From: Polynucleobacter sp. MWH-UH24A
GTDB taxonomy: Bacteria; Pseudomonadota; Gammaproteobacteria; Burkholderiales; Burkholderiaceae
Direction of reading: 5' to 3'
Assembly: GCF_018687475.1 (NCBI RefSeq)
Contig: NZ_CP061292.1
Span: forward strand, 62,001 to 126,000
DNA length: 64,000 nt
How positions within the stretch are numbered: the stretch's first letter is position 1; each line of letters starts with the position of its first letter. Position numbers and translations under genes: made by a program. Of this stretch, positions 1 to 10,032 are shown piece after piece. The notes below the pieces were generated by a model, which saw only the letters and a program-made list of their open reading frames with translations, was not told where the DNA came from and ran no database searches.

Positions 1-275
1 CTGGCATTCGTCCAGGTGATCAAACGGCCCGTTACATCGACAAAATTCTGGTTCGTTTAACTTTGGCTGGTGCTATTTATATGGTTTTGGTGTGCCTATT
101 GCCTGAGTTTTTGGTTTTGAAATACAACGTTCCTTTCTACTTTGGCGGAACATCGTTGTTAATTATTGTGGTGGTTGCGATGGACTTTATGGCCCAAGTG
201 CAATCATTTGTGATGCAACAGCAGTACGGCTCTCTCATGAAGAAAGCCAACTTTAAGATGGGACCCACTCTCTAA
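1..275 (+). CDS. secY: SecY preprotein translocase, C-terminal end (partial)
   Basis: Partial gene entering from the left edge; the readable frame begins at base 3 and ends with TAA at 273-275. SecY is the central channel subunit of the SecYEG translocon in the inner membrane. The visible 90 residues hold the end of the last periplasmic loop (GIRPGDQTA), two hydrophobic segments (the final transmembrane helices) and the basic cytosolic tail ending [14 protein letters not shown], which is typical of betaproteobacterial SecY. It is followed after one base by infA, the normal end of the spc operon. Identification is secure although most of the protein lies outside the window. Confidence 0.93.
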   Translation, partial: GIRPGDQTARYIDKILVRLTLAGAIYMVLVCLLPEFLVLKYNVPFYFGGTSLLIIVVVAMDFMAQVQSFVMQQQYGSLMKKANFKMGPTL

Positions 276-276
276 G

Positions 277-495
277 ATGCCTAAAGACGATGTGATTCAG
301 ATGGCAGGGGAAATTGTTGAAAACCTTCCCAATGCCATGTTTAGGGTGAAGTTAGAGAATGGGCATGTAGTACTAGGTCATATTTCTGGGAAGATGCGGA
401 TGCATTACATCCGAATTCTGCCCGGAGATAAGGTAACTGTGGAAATGACCCCATACGATTTAACGCGCGCAAGAATTATCTTCCGTGCGAAGTAA
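277..495 (+). CDS. infA: Translation initiation factor IF-1
   Basis: 72 residues, the standard IF-1 length: one S1-like OB-fold domain that binds the ribosomal A site during initiation. Conserved family stretches are visible: [27 protein letters not shown] and a C-terminal DLTRARI. The ATG lies one base after the secY stop with no evident Shine-Dalgarno of its own, so translation is probably coupled to secY. The secY-infA-rpmJ-rpsM order is the usual betaproteobacterial arrangement. Many betaproteobacteria carry a second infA elsewhere; only this ribosomal-cluster copy is in the window. Confidence 0.96.
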   Translation: MPKDDVIQMAGEIVENLPNAMFRVKLENGHVVLGHISGKMRMHYIRILPGDKVTVEMTPYDLTRARIIFRAK

Positions 496-516
496 GGATT
501 ATTAAAGAGGTGAATG

Positions 517-633
517 ATGAAAGTATTGGCATCCGTTAAATGTATTTGCCGCAATTGCAAAATCATCAAGCGTAAGCGCGTGGTGCGTGTGATCTGCTCG
601 TCCGATCCACGCCATAAGCAGCGTCAAGGTTAA
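517..633 (+). CDS. rpmJ: 50S ribosomal protein L36
   Basis: A 38-codon gene between infA and rpsM. The product has the L36 zinc-ribbon pattern with ligands Cys11, Cys14, Cys27 and His33 (the zinc-binding, type I form) and ends HKQRQG as in other proteobacteria. Two tandem ATG codons occur at 514 and 517; 517 gives the usual MKVLASVK start and is preceded by an AAAGAGG ribosome site at 504-510. One small oddity is Cys9 where relatives commonly have Arg. It is the last 50S protein before the alpha-operon proteins begin. Confidence 0.95.
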   Translation: MKVLASVKCICRNCKIIKRKRVVRVICSSDPRHKQRQG

Positions 634-656
634 TTCGGTTAAGTAGAGGAATTTAT

Positions 657-1022
657 ATGGCACGTATCGCTGGGGTAAATATCCCAAATCATCAACATAC
701 TGTGATTGGTTTAACCGCCATTTATGGTATTGGCAAAGCTCAGGCTCTCAAGATCTGTGAGAACACAGGTGTTGCAATCGATAAGAAAGTGAAAGATCTT
801 ACCGATGCTGAATTAGAGAAGCTTCGCGATGAAGTGGGTAAGCGCACCACAGAGGGTGATTTGCGTCGTGAAGTCACCATGAACATTAAGCGTTTAATGG
901 ATTTGGCTTGCTATCGCGGCATTCGTCATCGCAAAGGTTTGCCAGTTCGTGGCCAGAGAACGAAAACCAATGCGCGTACCCGCAAAGGCCCCCGTAAGGC
1001 CGGCGTTGCACTTAAGAAATAA
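657..1022 (+). CDS. rpsM: 30S ribosomal protein S13
   Basis: 121 residues, normal S13 length. It begins [10 protein letters not shown] and has the helix-hairpin-like [11 protein letters not shown] stretch, then the basic C-terminal tail with [20 protein letters not shown] that reaches the decoding centre and contacts tRNAs. AGAGGAA at 645-651 serves as ribosome site. First gene of the classical alpha operon (S13, S11, S4, RpoA, L17), all of which follow in order here. Confidence 0.97.
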   Translation: MARIAGVNIPNHQHTVIGLTAIYGIGKAQALKICENTGVAIDKKVKDLTDAELEKLRDEVGKRTTEGDLRREVTMNIKRLMDLACYRGIRHRKGLPVRGQRTKTNARTRKGPRKAGVALKK

Positions 1023-1034
1023 TTAGGAACTGAT

Positions 1035-1448
1035 ATGGCAAAAGCACAACAAACCGCCGCAAATGCAAGTGCGCAACGCGCTCGTAAAAAGGTAAAAAAG
1101 AACGTCGCTGATGGCATTGCCCACGTGCATGCATCGTTTAACAATACCATTGTGACCATTACGGATCGTCAAGGAAACGCCCTGTCGTGGGCAACTTCAG
1201 GCGGTCAGGGATTTAAGGGTTCGCGCAAGTCAACTCCATTTGCAGCTCAGGTTGCTGCGGAAGTGGCTGGTAAGGCAGCAATTGAGTGCGGGATTAAGAA
1301 TTTAGAGGTCCAAATTAAGGGCCCCGGTCCTGGTCGTGAGTCGGCAGTTCGTGCATTGAACTCGTTAGGGATCAAGATTGTTGAAATCCAGGATGTAACG
1401 CCGGTTCCACATAATGGTTGCCGCCCTCCAAAGCGTCGCCGTATCTAA
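1035..1448 (+). CDS. rpsK: 30S ribosomal protein S11
   Basis: 137 residues. S11 lines the mRNA exit on the 30S platform. The N-terminus is Lys/Arg/Ala-rich (a low-complexity extension of about 20 residues) and is followed by the conserved core: [29 protein letters not shown] and GPGPGRESA. The C-terminus [17 protein letters not shown] is diagnostic. It lies 12 bases after rpsM and 115 bases before rpsD; that gap is unusually long for this operon and contains three hairpins (see regulatory entry). Confidence 0.97.
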   Translation: MAKAQQTAANASAQRARKKVKKNVADGIAHVHASFNNTIVTITDRQGNALSWATSGGQGFKGSRKSTPFAAQVAAEVAGKAAIECGIKNLEVQIKGPGPGRESAVRALNSLGIKIVEIQDVTPVPHNGCRPPKRRRI

Positions 1449-1466
1449 TTTTTGCAGTACCAAGCC

Positions 1467-1545
1467 GCTGGCTATGCCAGCAATTGTTTAATAAGCCCAC
1501 CGTTCGCTGGTAGTTACAGCGAACTCACCTCGGTAAACATCGAGG
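1467..1545 (+). promoter_or_regulatory. Three consecutive hairpins in the rpsD leader
   Basis: The 115-base rpsK-rpsD gap contains three perfect inverted repeats in a row: a 6-bp stem at 1467-1472/1476-1481 (loop TAT), an 8-bp stem GTTCGCTG/CAGCGAAC at 1502-1509/1517-1524 (7-base loop), and a 5-bp stem CCTCG/CGAGG at 1528-1532/1541-1545. The last one ends about 8 bases before the AAAGGAAG ribosome site (1551-1558) of rpsD. None has a terminator T-run. S4 is the known translational repressor of the alpha operon in enteric bacteria, so a role as an S4-responsive leader or an RNA-processing site is plausible but inferred. Confidence 0.45.
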
Positions 1546-1563
1546 CATAGAAAGGAAGAAATC

Positions 1564-2187
1564 GTGGCACGTTACTTAGGCCCTAAAGCCAAACTATCTC
1601 GTCGGGAAGGTACCGACTTATTTTTAAAGAGCGCTCGCCGTGCTTTATCGGACAAGTGCAAATTAGACAGTAAGCCTGGTCAGCACGGTCGCACTTCAGG
1701 TGCACGTACTTCTGACTTCGGTAATCAGTTGCGTGAAAAGCAAAAGGTAAAGCGTATTTATGGCGTGCTCGAGCGTCAATTCCGACGCTACTTTGCTGAA
1801 GCGGAGCGTCGCAAAGGTAATACTGGTGAGACCTTACTGCAGCTTCTCGAGTCCCGTTTAGATAATGTGGTTTATCGCATGGGCTTTGGCTCAACTCGCG
1901 CTGAAGCACGTCAGTTGGTATCGCATGCAGCAATTACTGTAAATGGGCAAGTAGTTAATATTCCATCGATGCAGGTTCGTCCTGGTGATGTGATTGCGAT
2001 TCGTGAGAAGGCAAAAAAACAAAACCGAATTCAAGAAGCTTTAAATCTTGCTTCCCAAGTCGGCGCAATTAATTGGGTTAGCGTTGATGCTAGCAAGCTC
2101 GAGGGAACGTTTAAACAAGTACCAGATCGCGATGAAATCAGTGGTGATATCAACGAAAGTTTGATCGTCGAATTGTATTCACGCTAA
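1564..2187 (+). CDS. rpsD: 30S ribosomal protein S4
   Basis: 207 residues starting at GTG 1564, well placed behind AAAGGAAG (1551-1558). S4 is a primary 16S rRNA binder and nucleates 30S assembly. The [19 protein letters not shown] start, an N-terminal domain without the zinc cysteines, and the S4 RNA-binding domain ([27 protein letters not shown] at about residues 93-119) are visible. It ends [10 protein letters not shown] as usual. In enteric bacteria S4 is the autogenous repressor of this operon; the structured leader just upstream may reflect similar control. Confidence 0.97.
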   Translation: MARYLGPKAKLSRREGTDLFLKSARRALSDKCKLDSKPGQHGRTSGARTSDFGNQLREKQKVKRIYGVLERQFRRYFAEAERRKGNTGETLLQLLESRLDNVVYRMGFGSTRAEARQLVSHAAITVNGQVVNIPSMQVRPGDVIAIREKAKKQNRIQEALNLASQVGAINWVSVDASKLEGTFKQVPDRDEISGDINESLIVELYSR

Positions 2188-2215
2188 TACTGCACCTCTT
2201 AAGGAAAAGATATCT

Positions 2216-3196
2216 ATGCAAACAAATTTGCTTAAACCAAAAATCATTTCTGTTGAAGCACTCGGTGCGAATCAGGCTAAAGTTGTCATGGAGCCGTTTG
2301 AGCGTGGCTATGGCCATACGCTTGGTAATGCATTACGTCGTGTTTTGTTGTCTTCCATGGTTGGCTTTGCTCCAACCGAAGTAGCGATTGCAGGCGTTGT
2401 TCATGAGTATTCCACCTTGGATGGCGTTCAGGAAGATGTTGTTAACCTGCTCCTCAACCTAAAAGGCGTTGTCTTTAAATTGCAATCTCGTGATGAGGTG
2501 ACGATCAATTTGCGTAAAGAAGGTCCTGGTGTGGTCTGTGCCAAGGATATTGATCTTCCGCATGATGTTGAAATCATCAACCCTGAACATGTTATTGCTC
2601 ATTTGGCTGCAGGCGGTAAGCTCGATATGCAGATCAAGGTTGAAAAGGGTCGTGGATACGTACCAGGTAATATGCGCCAATATCAAGATGAAGCGACTAA
2701 GCTAATTGGACGCATTGTTTTGGATGCCTCGTTTAGCCCGATTAATCGCGTTAGCTATGCCGTTGAGTCTGCTCGTGTTGAGCAACGTACCGATTTAGAT
2801 CGTTTGGTAATGACGATTGAAACCAATGGCGTGATCTCGCCTGAAGAATCAATCCGTCAAGCCGCAAGTATTTTAGTAGACCAATTGGTCGTATTTGCTG
2901 CCTTAGAGAGCAGTCAGGTGAGTGGCGAGTTGGCTCCAAGTCGCTCGACGATGGTCGATCCATTATTGATGCGACCGGTCGATGATTTAGAGTTGACCGT
3001 TCGATCAGCGAACTGCTTAAAGGCTGAAAACATCTATTACATTGGTGATTTAATTCAGCGTACTGAAAATGAACTACTCAAGACACCTAATTTGGGTCGC
3101 AAGTCCTTGAACGAAATCAAGGACGTGTTGGCAGCCCGTGGTTTAAGTCTTGGGATGAAGCTCGACAGCTGGCCTCCAGCAACCCTCGGGCAATAA
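2216..3196 (+). CDS. rpoA: RNA polymerase alpha subunit
   Basis: 326 residues, the normal length. The N-terminal domain carries the assembly signature [18 protein letters not shown] near residue 32. After a linker comes the C-terminal domain that binds UP elements and activators (about residues 245-326), with [14 protein letters not shown] and [16 protein letters not shown]. It lies between rpsD and rplQ, its invariant place in the alpha operon, with a 28-base gap from rpsD containing an AAGGAA ribosome site. Confidence 0.97.
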   Translation: MQTNLLKPKIISVEALGANQAKVVMEPFERGYGHTLGNALRRVLLSSMVGFAPTEVAIAGVVHEYSTLDGVQEDVVNLLLNLKGVVFKLQSRDEVTINLRKEGPGVVCAKDIDLPHDVEIINPEHVIAHLAAGGKLDMQIKVEKGRGYVPGNMRQYQDEATKLIGRIVLDASFSPINRVSYAVESARVEQRTDLDRLVMTIETNGVISPEESIRQAASILVDQLVVFAALESSQVSGELAPSRSTMVDPLLMRPVDDLELTVRSANCLKAENIYYIGDLIQRTENELLKTPNLGRKSLNEIKDVLAARGLSLGMKLDSWPPATLGQ

Positions 3197-3212
3197 TTAG
3201 AAAGGAAGCATC

Positions 3213-3611
3213 ATGCGTCATGGTAATGGCTTACGCAAACTAAATCGCACCTCCTCGCATCGTTTGGCGATGTTGCGCAATATGTCGAACTCCTTGATTG
3301 AGCACGAGGTCATCAAAACAACCCTGCCAAAGGCAAAAGAATTGCGGATGGTAGTTGAGCCTTTGATTACTTTGGGCAAGAAGGATAATTTGGCTAATCG
3401 TCGTTTAGCATTCAATCGATTGCGTGATCGTGAAATGGTTAGCAAATTATTTACTGAGCTCGGCCCTCGTTATGCGACCCGTCCAGGCGGCTATCTCCGT
3501 ATTCTGAAATTTGGTTTTCGGCACGGCGACAATGCACCAATGGCGTTGGTTGAGTTAGTCGATCGCCCCGAAGTCGAAGAGGCCCCTCAGCAAGAGCCTG
3601 CAGCAGCATAA
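3213..3611 (+). CDS. rplQ: 50S ribosomal protein L17
   Basis: 132 residues. The bacterial L17 start [17 protein letters not shown] and the segment [14 protein letters not shown] are present. The last ~15 residues form an acidic/Ala/Pro tail ([11 protein letters not shown]) beyond the conserved core, seen in several betaproteobacteria. Ribosome site GAAAGGAA at about 3200. It is the last gene of the ribosomal supercluster and is followed within 20 bases by a strong intrinsic terminator. Confidence 0.96.
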   Translation: MRHGNGLRKLNRTSSHRLAMLRNMSNSLIEHEVIKTTLPKAKELRMVVEPLITLGKKDNLANRRLAFNRLRDREMVSKLFTELGPRYATRPGGYLRILKFGFRHGDNAPMALVELVDRPEVEEAPQQEPAAA

Positions 3612-3630
3612 ATTAGCATCAGGTATAGTT

Positions 3631-3656
3631 AAAGCCAGGCTTCGGCCTGGCTTTTT
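3631..3656 (+). terminator. Rho-independent terminator of the alpha operon
   Basis: Stem GCCAGGC (3634-3640), UUCG-type tetraloop TTCG (3641-3644), complementary GCCTGGC (3645-3651), then five T residues. Flanking AAA/TTT extends the stem to 10 bp. It lies 20 bases after the rplQ stop, exactly where the ribosomal operon should end. Confidence 0.93.
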
Positions 3657-3688
3657 CATTTAACCCACTGCTTGAACCATCTCTTTGT

Positions 3689-4009
3689 ATGGATCCGATA
3701 CTGATCGTGACAACGACTTTGCCAACGATGGATGCGGCTAGATTACTAGGTCAGCAATTAATCGATGAGCGTCTCGCAGCCTGTGTACAAATTCAGGGGG
3801 GCGTGCAATCGATTTATCGATGGGATGGAACACTATGCAACGATACCGAGGTCTTATTGAGTGCTAAAACAACAGCTACTCAGTGGCAACTTATTGAAGC
3901 ATTCATTAAGACCCATCACCCTTATCAATTGCCAGAGATCATTGCTTTTAGGCCGGCCGAGTATTCCCAAGCATACGGCCAATGGGTGAATGAGGAGACA
4001 AGGCCATGA
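3689..4009 (+). CDS. cutA: Divalent-cation tolerance protein CutA
   Basis: 106 residues, the normal size for CutA1, a small trimeric ferredoxin-like protein linked to copper and other divalent metal tolerance; its exact biochemical role is unsettled. Recognised by IVTTTLPTMDAARLLGQQLI at the N-terminus, the LAACVQIQGGVQSIYRWDG core and the HPYQLPEIIAF motif. The stop codon overlaps the dsbD start (ATGA at 4006), and cutA-dsbD pairing is common in proteobacteria, which supports the call. Confidence 0.9.
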   Translation: MDPILIVTTTLPTMDAARLLGQQLIDERLAACVQIQGGVQSIYRWDGTLCNDTEVLLSAKTTATQWQLIEAFIKTHHPYQLPEIIAFRPAEYSQAYGQWVNEETRP

Positions 4010-5688
4010 GGCGAATTCAGTATGGCTTAGTTCAACTCTTATTGTTTCTACTATCAAGTGTCGCATTATCTGGTTTAGTAAGCGCTAAAGAATTTCTGCC
4101 TCCAGAAAAGGCATTTATTGTGGAGGCGACATGGCTTGCCAATACCAATGAGATTGCAATTGAGTACCGACCGGTTTCGGGTTATTACATTTACCAGGAG
4201 TCCTTGCAGTATCGGCTATTCATCAATGACAAGCCAAGCGCTCCCAAGAGTATTCAAATCCCCCGAGGGGTTGAAAAATTTGATGAGACCTTTGGAAAAA
4301 AAATGGAGATTTTCCTAAAACCATTTGAAGTGGTTCTTGGGTTTACACAAACTCCACAAAGCGGTATTCGTCTAGAGATTGATTTACAAGGTTGTGCGGA
4401 CGGAGGTATTTGCTATCCACCAATGACCTATCAATACTTTATTGCAGCTCCAGGGGTTCGGGTTGCGCCAATTCCTGAGGGTGATGCAGCACCAATAAGG
4501 AGCTCGAATCCAACCCCAGCCCCATTTAACTTACGTGATTTGTGGAGTGGGCGAGATGACGTTGCCTCGATTAAAAGTTACTTAGAGAATGCCAAACCGT
4601 TTTATCTATTTGCGGGATTTTTTATTCTTGGGATTGCGCTTGCGTTTACGCCCTGCGTGTTACCAATGTTACCCATTTTGAGTAGTATTGTTTTAGGCCG
4701 CCAAGATGGGGGTCCAATCAGCAAAACCCGATCGGCTTATCTTGCCTTGGCTTACATTTTGGGCATGGCCTTGTTGTATGCGTTAGCTGGAGTACTTACG
4801 GCTGCATTGGGGAGCGGTGTACAGCGGGCTCTACAAAGCCCCATCGCGCTGATACTCTTTGCCCTCCTTCTATTATTTTTAGCGGGCAGCTTATTTGGCT
4901 TGTACGAGTTAAAGATGCCTCAAGCGTGGCAAAACAAAGTCGATCAACTGGCAGGGCGACAAAAGGGTGGCAGCATCGCTGGAGCGTTTGGCCTTGGGGC
5001 GATTTCGACTTTGGTGGCAAGTCCCTGTATTACGGCGCCACTAGCAAGTGTGTTGGGGTTTGTGGCACAGACCGGATCAATGGTGCTTGGTGGAGGTCTA
5101 CTATTTGTGATGGCCTTGGGCATGGGGCTTCCGTTATTACTTATTGCGATGGGTGCCAGAAGTTTCTTGCCACAAACAGGCGCGTGGATGATGTGGTTGC
5201 AGCGCGGTCTTGGTTTGGTGTTAATTGCTTTAGCCATTTGGATTGTGTGGCCAGTAATGTCCGTCGTAGCTGGTAACCAAAATCAAATAAGTCCTCGTAC
5301 TGAAAAACGAATTTCATCCGATTTGGTATTTCAGGTTGTACGTTCGAGTGAAGAGCTCGAGCGCATTTTGCAAAGGGCGAAGGCTGAAAATAAACCCGTC
5401 ATACTTGATTACTATGCGGACTGGTGCATCTCTTGCAAAGAGATGGAAGCGATCACTTTCACAAATCCCGAGGTTGCAAAGGCAATGAGCGGTTTTGTAT
5501 TGGTTCAAGCTGATGTGACCATCAACAGCCAACAGAGCCAAGCACTACTCAAGCAATTTAGTTTGTACGGTCCGCCCGCAATATTGTTCTTTAATGGGGC
5601 TGGTGCCGAGCAAAAGTCTTTGCGAGTGGTTGGATTTATGGCGCCCAGCCGTTTTTTAGAGCGACTGCAGGAGTTAGAAGCTAAGTAA
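4006..5688 (+). CDS. dsbD: Thiol:disulfide interchange protein DsbD
   Basis: 560 residues, full-length DsbD. It carries electrons from cytosolic thioredoxin across the inner membrane to periplasmic reductants such as DsbC and cytochrome c maturation proteins. All three modules with their cysteine pairs are present: a signal peptide (about 1-27) and periplasmic alpha domain with Cys130/Cys136; a multi-spanning core (about 195-430) with Cys217 (TPCVLP) and Cys341 (ASPCITAP); and a C-terminal thioredoxin-like domain with Cys474-Ile-Ser-Cys477. Translationally coupled to cutA by an ATGA overlap. It ends three bases from the convergent hemB gene, with no terminator between them. Confidence 0.95.
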   Translation: MRRIQYGLVQLLLFLLSSVALSGLVSAKEFLPPEKAFIVEATWLANTNEIAIEYRPVSGYYIYQESLQYRLFINDKPSAPKSIQIPRGVEKFDETFGKKMEIFLKPFEVVLGFTQTPQSGIRLEIDLQGCADGGICYPPMTYQYFIAAPGVRVAPIPEGDAAPIRSSNPTPAPFNLRDLWSGRDDVASIKSYLENAKPFYLFAGFFILGIALAFTPCVLPMLPILSSIVLGRQDGGPISKTRSAYLALAYILGMALLYALAGVLTAALGSGVQRALQSPIALILFALLLLFLAGSLFGLYELKMPQAWQNKVDQLAGRQKGGSIAGAFGLGAISTLVASPCITAPLASVLGFVAQTGSMVLGGGLLFVMALGMGLPLLLIAMGARSFLPQTGAWMMWLQRGLGLVLIALAIWIVWPVMSVVAGNQNQISPRTEKRISSDLVFQVVRSSEELERILQRAKAENKPVILDYYADWCISCKEMEAITFTNPEVAKAMSGFVLVQADVTINSQQSQALLKQFSLYGPPAILFFNGAGAEQKSLRVVGFMAPSRFLERLQELEAK

Positions 5689-5690
5689 TC

Positions 5691-6695
<1,005 letters not shown>

Positions 6696-7334
6696 CTAAT
6701 CAGGGCAGGGTTGGGTGGTGCGGTGTTCTGGAAAAAGCCATTGTTGAATAAGTGTATCGCTTTCGAGAAGACCGACCCGTTTTGTACTTGAAAATAACTG
6801 GGCAGTAATTTGGGCAGGGGCAAATCCCTTTATTTGTTCAGAGATGGCATGTAACAGGGCGCGATTTTCTGAAAACGTTTGTTTATCAGACTTGCTCAAT
6901 AAAATGTGGATGGGTTTTTGGGTCACACCAAACCACGCAATCATCTGTTCATCCAGTTCAGTTAGGCCCCGTCGCGCATCCACAATTAAGATTAGCCCAA
7001 CCAAATTCTTGCGAGTTTGAAGGTAGCGGCTTAAGATTTCGTTCCAATGGGAACGGGTTGCCTCGCCAACTGCTGCATAGCCATAGCCTGGTAGGTCGAC
7101 TAAATATGCAAGTAACTCATCCTTGGTGTAGACCCCAAAATAGTTAATGTGCTGGGTTCGACCTGGGGTTTTACTTGCAAATGCTAGGCGCTTCTGATTA
7201 CATAAGATATTGATTGCACTGGATTTTCCGGCATTGGAGCGCCCTGCAAATGCGATCTCGGGGAGGTCTCCCTGAGGAAGAGTTTGAAGCTCATTGACCG
7301 TGGTAAAAAAGCGGGCTTGGTGCAGTTTAGACAT
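6696..7334 (-). CDS. engB: Ribosome-biogenesis GTPase EngB (YihA/YsxC)
   Basis: 212 residues, TRAFAC-class GTPase of the EngB family needed for 50S assembly. G1 P-loop GRSNAGKSS at about residues 31-39, a TPGRTQ switch region, G3 DLPGYG, G4-like LSKSDK and a final SSTKRVGL are all visible. It is divergent from the cytochrome c4 gene, with 75 bases between the two starts that must hold both promoters. The engB/cytochrome c4 neighbourhood is common in betaproteobacteria. Confidence 0.94.
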   Translation of the reverse strand: MSKLHQARFFTTVNELQTLPQGDLPEIAFAGRSNAGKSSAINILCNQKRLAFASKTPGRTQHINYFGVYTKDELLAYLVDLPGYGYAAVGEATRSHWNEILSRYLQTRKNLVGLILIVDARRGLTELDEQMIAWFGVTQKPIHILLSKSDKQTFSENRALLHAISEQIKGFAPAQITAQLFSSTKRVGLLESDTLIQQWLFPEHRTTQPCPD

Positions 7335-7409
7335 GACTGGAAGCTATTGTAAAATCACATGAATTTAGTTTGAACATCAATTCATTTCAAAGTAGGCTAG
7401 GTACCCATA

Positions 7410-8123
7410 ATGCGCTATAGCAGCAAATTCTCCAAATTAAATATTTCTGCCCTTTTGCTAGTTTTAGTTGGCGGTTTTTTATCGTTTGCTCATGCAGCTG
7501 AGCCTGCAAAAGCCGCCGCGCCTGCGATGACTACCAGCGCTCCAACTCCTGCTGTGATCAAAGCGGATGCTGCTGCTGGCGACGCCCTCTATAACAATGG
7601 TGATCCAAAGAGAGGAATCGTTTCTTGCGTTGGTTGCCATGGTCCAAACGGTAATAGCGGGGTTGCAACCTGGCCTAAGTTGGCTGCTCAGCATACTGCC
7701 TACACTCTGAAGCAACTCAAGAATTACAAAGATGGCTCACGGATGAACCCCGTGATGATGGGGATGGTAGCTGCCTTAACGGAGCAGGATATGCTGAACC
7801 TAGCTGCCTATGTCAGTAAACAAGAGCCTAAGTTGGGTACCGCTCAAAATAAAGATTCGATTGCATTGGGACAGCGCATTTATCGCGCGGGCATTGCTGA
7901 AAAAGGGATTCCGGCATGCTCGGGATGTCATAGTCCTAATGGCGCTGGAATCCCAGCGCAGTACCCACGTTTGAGTGGCCAATGGGCAGATTACTCGACC
8001 TCGCAATTAATTGCTTTCAGAGAGGGTACGCGTAAGAACAGTGTACAAATGAGTACGATTGCTGCCAAGATGTCAGATGCTGAAATGAAAGCCGTATCTG
8101 ATTACATGGCGGGTTTGCGCTAG
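7410..8123 (+). CDS. Diheme cytochrome c4
   Basis: 237 residues. Signal peptide of about 30 residues ending AHA, an Ala/Pro-rich spacer, then two class I cytochrome c domains. Haem-binding CxxCH motifs are Cys73-Val-Gly-Cys76-His77 and Cys170-Ser-Gly-Cys173-His174, each followed by a downstream Met candidate for the sixth ligand (MNPVMMGM; NSVQMSTI). Cytochromes c4 are periplasmic electron carriers between the bc1 complex and terminal oxidases; petABC lie at 45444-48297. Relatives often have ResB/CcsA-type cytochrome maturation genes directly after this gene; here lysA converges instead. Confidence 0.93.
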   Translation: MRYSSKFSKLNISALLLVLVGGFLSFAHAAEPAKAAAPAMTTSAPTPAVIKADAAAGDALYNNGDPKRGIVSCVGCHGPNGNSGVATWPKLAAQHTAYTLKQLKNYKDGSRMNPVMMGMVAALTEQDMLNLAAYVSKQEPKLGTAQNKDSIALGQRIYRAGIAEKGIPACSGCHSPNGAGIPAQYPRLSGQWADYSTSQLIAFREGTRKNSVQMSTIAAKMSDAEMKAVSDYMAGLR

Positions 8124-8129
8124 ACCGAA

Positions 8130-9422
8130 TTAGTTCGTTCCAATCGTTCGTTCATTAGCAAAGAGGCTATTGGTAGTCTCGCGTTCCCTTACTAGGTGGG
8201 CTTGATCACCATCAACTATCACTTCCGCTGGTCGTCCTCGCGTGTTGTAGTTTGATGCCATAACAAATCCATAAGCGCCCGCGGACAAAATAGCCAGTAC
8301 ATCCCCTTCCTGAACCGCTAGAGCGCGATCTTTGCCCAACCAATCGCCTGATTCGCAAACAGGGCCAACTACGTCGTAAGTCATTGCTTTATCGCTCCCA
8401 CTTTTGATCGGAACGATCGCATGGTACGCATCGTAGAGTGCAGGACGCATTAAATCATTCATGGCGGCGTTCACAATACAGAAGTTTTTATCAGCGCCGG
8501 TCTTCAGATATTCAACTTGAGTCAGAAGTACTCCAGCATTTCCGACTAAGGAGCGACCGGGCTCCAAAATCACATCTAGCTGAGTAAAGCCACGCTCATC
8601 GATGCGATTGAGTAGGGTGTTGGTGAACATCGTGATATCTGGGGGCGCATCCGAGCCATAGTCGATTCCAAGGCCACCGCCTAAATCAAGATGATGAATG
8701 ATGATGCCTTCACGCTTGAGCTGCTCAATAAGATCAAGCACCTTATCAAGAGCATCAAGGTAAGGGGAGGTATTTGTGATTTGGGAACCAATATGGCAAT
8801 CGATGCCAACAATATCGATATGGGGCAGTAGCACCGCCTCTCGATAGGTTTTTAGAACCTCAAAATAGGCGATCCCAAATTTATTCTCCTTGAGACCTGT
8901 AGAAATATACGGATGAGTTTGAGCATCGACGTCAGGATTGACGCGTAAGGAAACCGGAGCACGTAAGCCCATGCCTTTAGCAATCAGATTAATTCGATGG
9001 AGTTCAGGGATGGACTCGACATTAATGCACTTGACTCCAACTGTGAGTGCAAATTTAATTTCATCAGCGGATTTGCCGACCCCAGCAAAAACCATACCTT
9101 TGGGATCGGCACCGATATGAAGGGCGCGCGCCAGTTCACCACCACTAACTAAATCAAACCCAGCACCTAGTTGCTTGAGCTCATCTAAAACAGCAAGATT
9201 GCTATTCGCCTTAACTGCGTAATGAATTCTGGCACGTCGACTACCGTTTGCACGGATGCAGGCGACATCATAAGCACGGTATGCCGAACATATCGCATGC
9301 TTGCTGTATACGTATAAGGGAGTACCGTATTGACTCGCTAAAGCCGATAGCGAAATCCCTTCAGCAAACCATTCCCCATGGTGTTGAGAAAAGCCGATTA
9401 GTGATGGAATGGAATGCATCAT
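8130..9422 (-). CDS. lysA: Diaminopimelate decarboxylase
   Basis: 430 residues, fold-type III PLP enzyme performing the last step of lysine synthesis (meso-diaminopimelate to L-lysine). PLP lysine in HYAVKANSN, SGGEL, the glycine-rich LDLGGGLGIDYG, EPGRSLVGNAG, and the C-terminal PVCESGDWLGKDR with the catalytic cysteine are present. Its ATG overlaps the stop of the upstream lipoprotein gene by one base (TAATG), so they are coupled. lysA next to this small lipoprotein is a recurrent proteobacterial pair. Confidence 0.95.
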   Translation of the reverse strand: MMHSIPSLIGFSQHHGEWFAEGISLSALASQYGTPLYVYSKHAICSAYRAYDVACIRANGSRRARIHYAVKANSNLAVLDELKQLGAGFDLVSGGELARALHIGADPKGMVFAGVGKSADEIKFALTVGVKCINVESIPELHRINLIAKGMGLRAPVSLRVNPDVDAQTHPYISTGLKENKFGIAYFEVLKTYREAVLLPHIDIVGIDCHIGSQITNTSPYLDALDKVLDLIEQLKREGIIIHHLDLGGGLGIDYGSDAPPDITMFTNTLLNRIDERGFTQLDVILEPGRSLVGNAGVLLTQVEYLKTGADKNFCIVNAAMNDLMRPALYDAYHAIVPIKSGSDKAMTYDVVGPVCESGDWLGKDRALAVQEGDVLAILSAGAYGFVMASNYNTRGRPAEVIVDGDQAHLVRERETTNSLFANERTIGTN

Positions 9423-9619
9423 TACTTTGTGGGGCTTGAATTAATCGGAGTGCTTGAACCTGATTCTTTAGGTGGATATAGAGGACCTTTAGGCTCCGCT
9501 TGAGTGGGCGCTGGTGGGACGGGCGGAACATTTGGCAAAAATAAAGGCCCTCTAACCCCACATCCAACGAGGGACATTAAAGCAACGCAAACCGGAATCT
9601 TAACTACAATCGATATCAT
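9422..9619 (-). CDS. Small LptM/LppL-like lipoprotein
   Basis: 65 residues from ATG 9619; a GTG at 9631 would add four residues but lacks a ribosome site. Type II signal peptide with lipobox SLVGC and lipidated Cys20, followed by GVRGPLFLP, the short conserved motif of the lipoprotein family found beside lysA. In E. coli the related LptM assists the LPS translocon LptD; that role is known for the family member, not shown here. The rest is Pro-rich and probably disordered (a periplasmic tail). Located between lysA and the divergent cyaY. Confidence 0.82.
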   Translation of the reverse strand: MISIVVKIPVCVALMSLVGCGVRGPLFLPNVPPVPPAPTQAEPKGPLYPPKESGSSTPINSSPTK

Positions 9620-9648
9620 CTGATTAATCACCGAAATTTGAATATAGC

Positions 9649-10032
9649 ATGCAAAATACCTCTTCTTCCCAGATTGATAAAATTGATGATAAGCAATTTC
9701 ATCAGCTCGCTAGTCATCTATTGCAGTCGATTGAATTGTCGCTCGAGAATGCCGATGAGCGTTTAGATCTCGACCTCGACATTGCTCGTCAAGGGGGTAA
9801 TGTCATTAATATTGTGTTTCGAGATCGAAGCGTTGTCGTTATCAATACGCAACCGCCCTTGCATGAGATTTGGGTCGCATGTAAAGCCGGAGGCTTTCAC
9901 TACCGTTGGGCTGGAACCGTTCATCAGCCACGATGGCTTGATACAAAAACAGGTAACGAATTGCTTACCGACTTATCTCGCTTTGTGAGCGATCAGGCAG
10001 GGCAAGCGGTTCAGATTACTTTGCTTGATTAG
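9649..10032 (+). CDS. cyaY: Iron-sulfur assembly protein CyaY (frataxin)
   Basis: 127 residues. Bacterial frataxin binds iron and regulates IscS-dependent Fe-S cluster assembly. It has the acidic first helix/strand ([20 protein letters not shown]) that forms the iron-binding face, then [21 protein letters not shown] and GGFHYRW. Slightly longer than the usual ~105 residues because of an N-terminal extension. Divergent from the lysA operon (17-30 bases between starts) and overlapping the 3' end of convergent aroB by 17 bases. Confidence 0.92.
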   Translation: MQNTSSSQIDKIDDKQFHQLASHLLQSIELSLENADERLDLDLDIARQGGNVINIVFRDRSVVVINTQPPLHEIWVACKAGGFHYRWAGTVHQPRWLDTKTGNELLTDLSRFVSDQAGQAVQITLLD

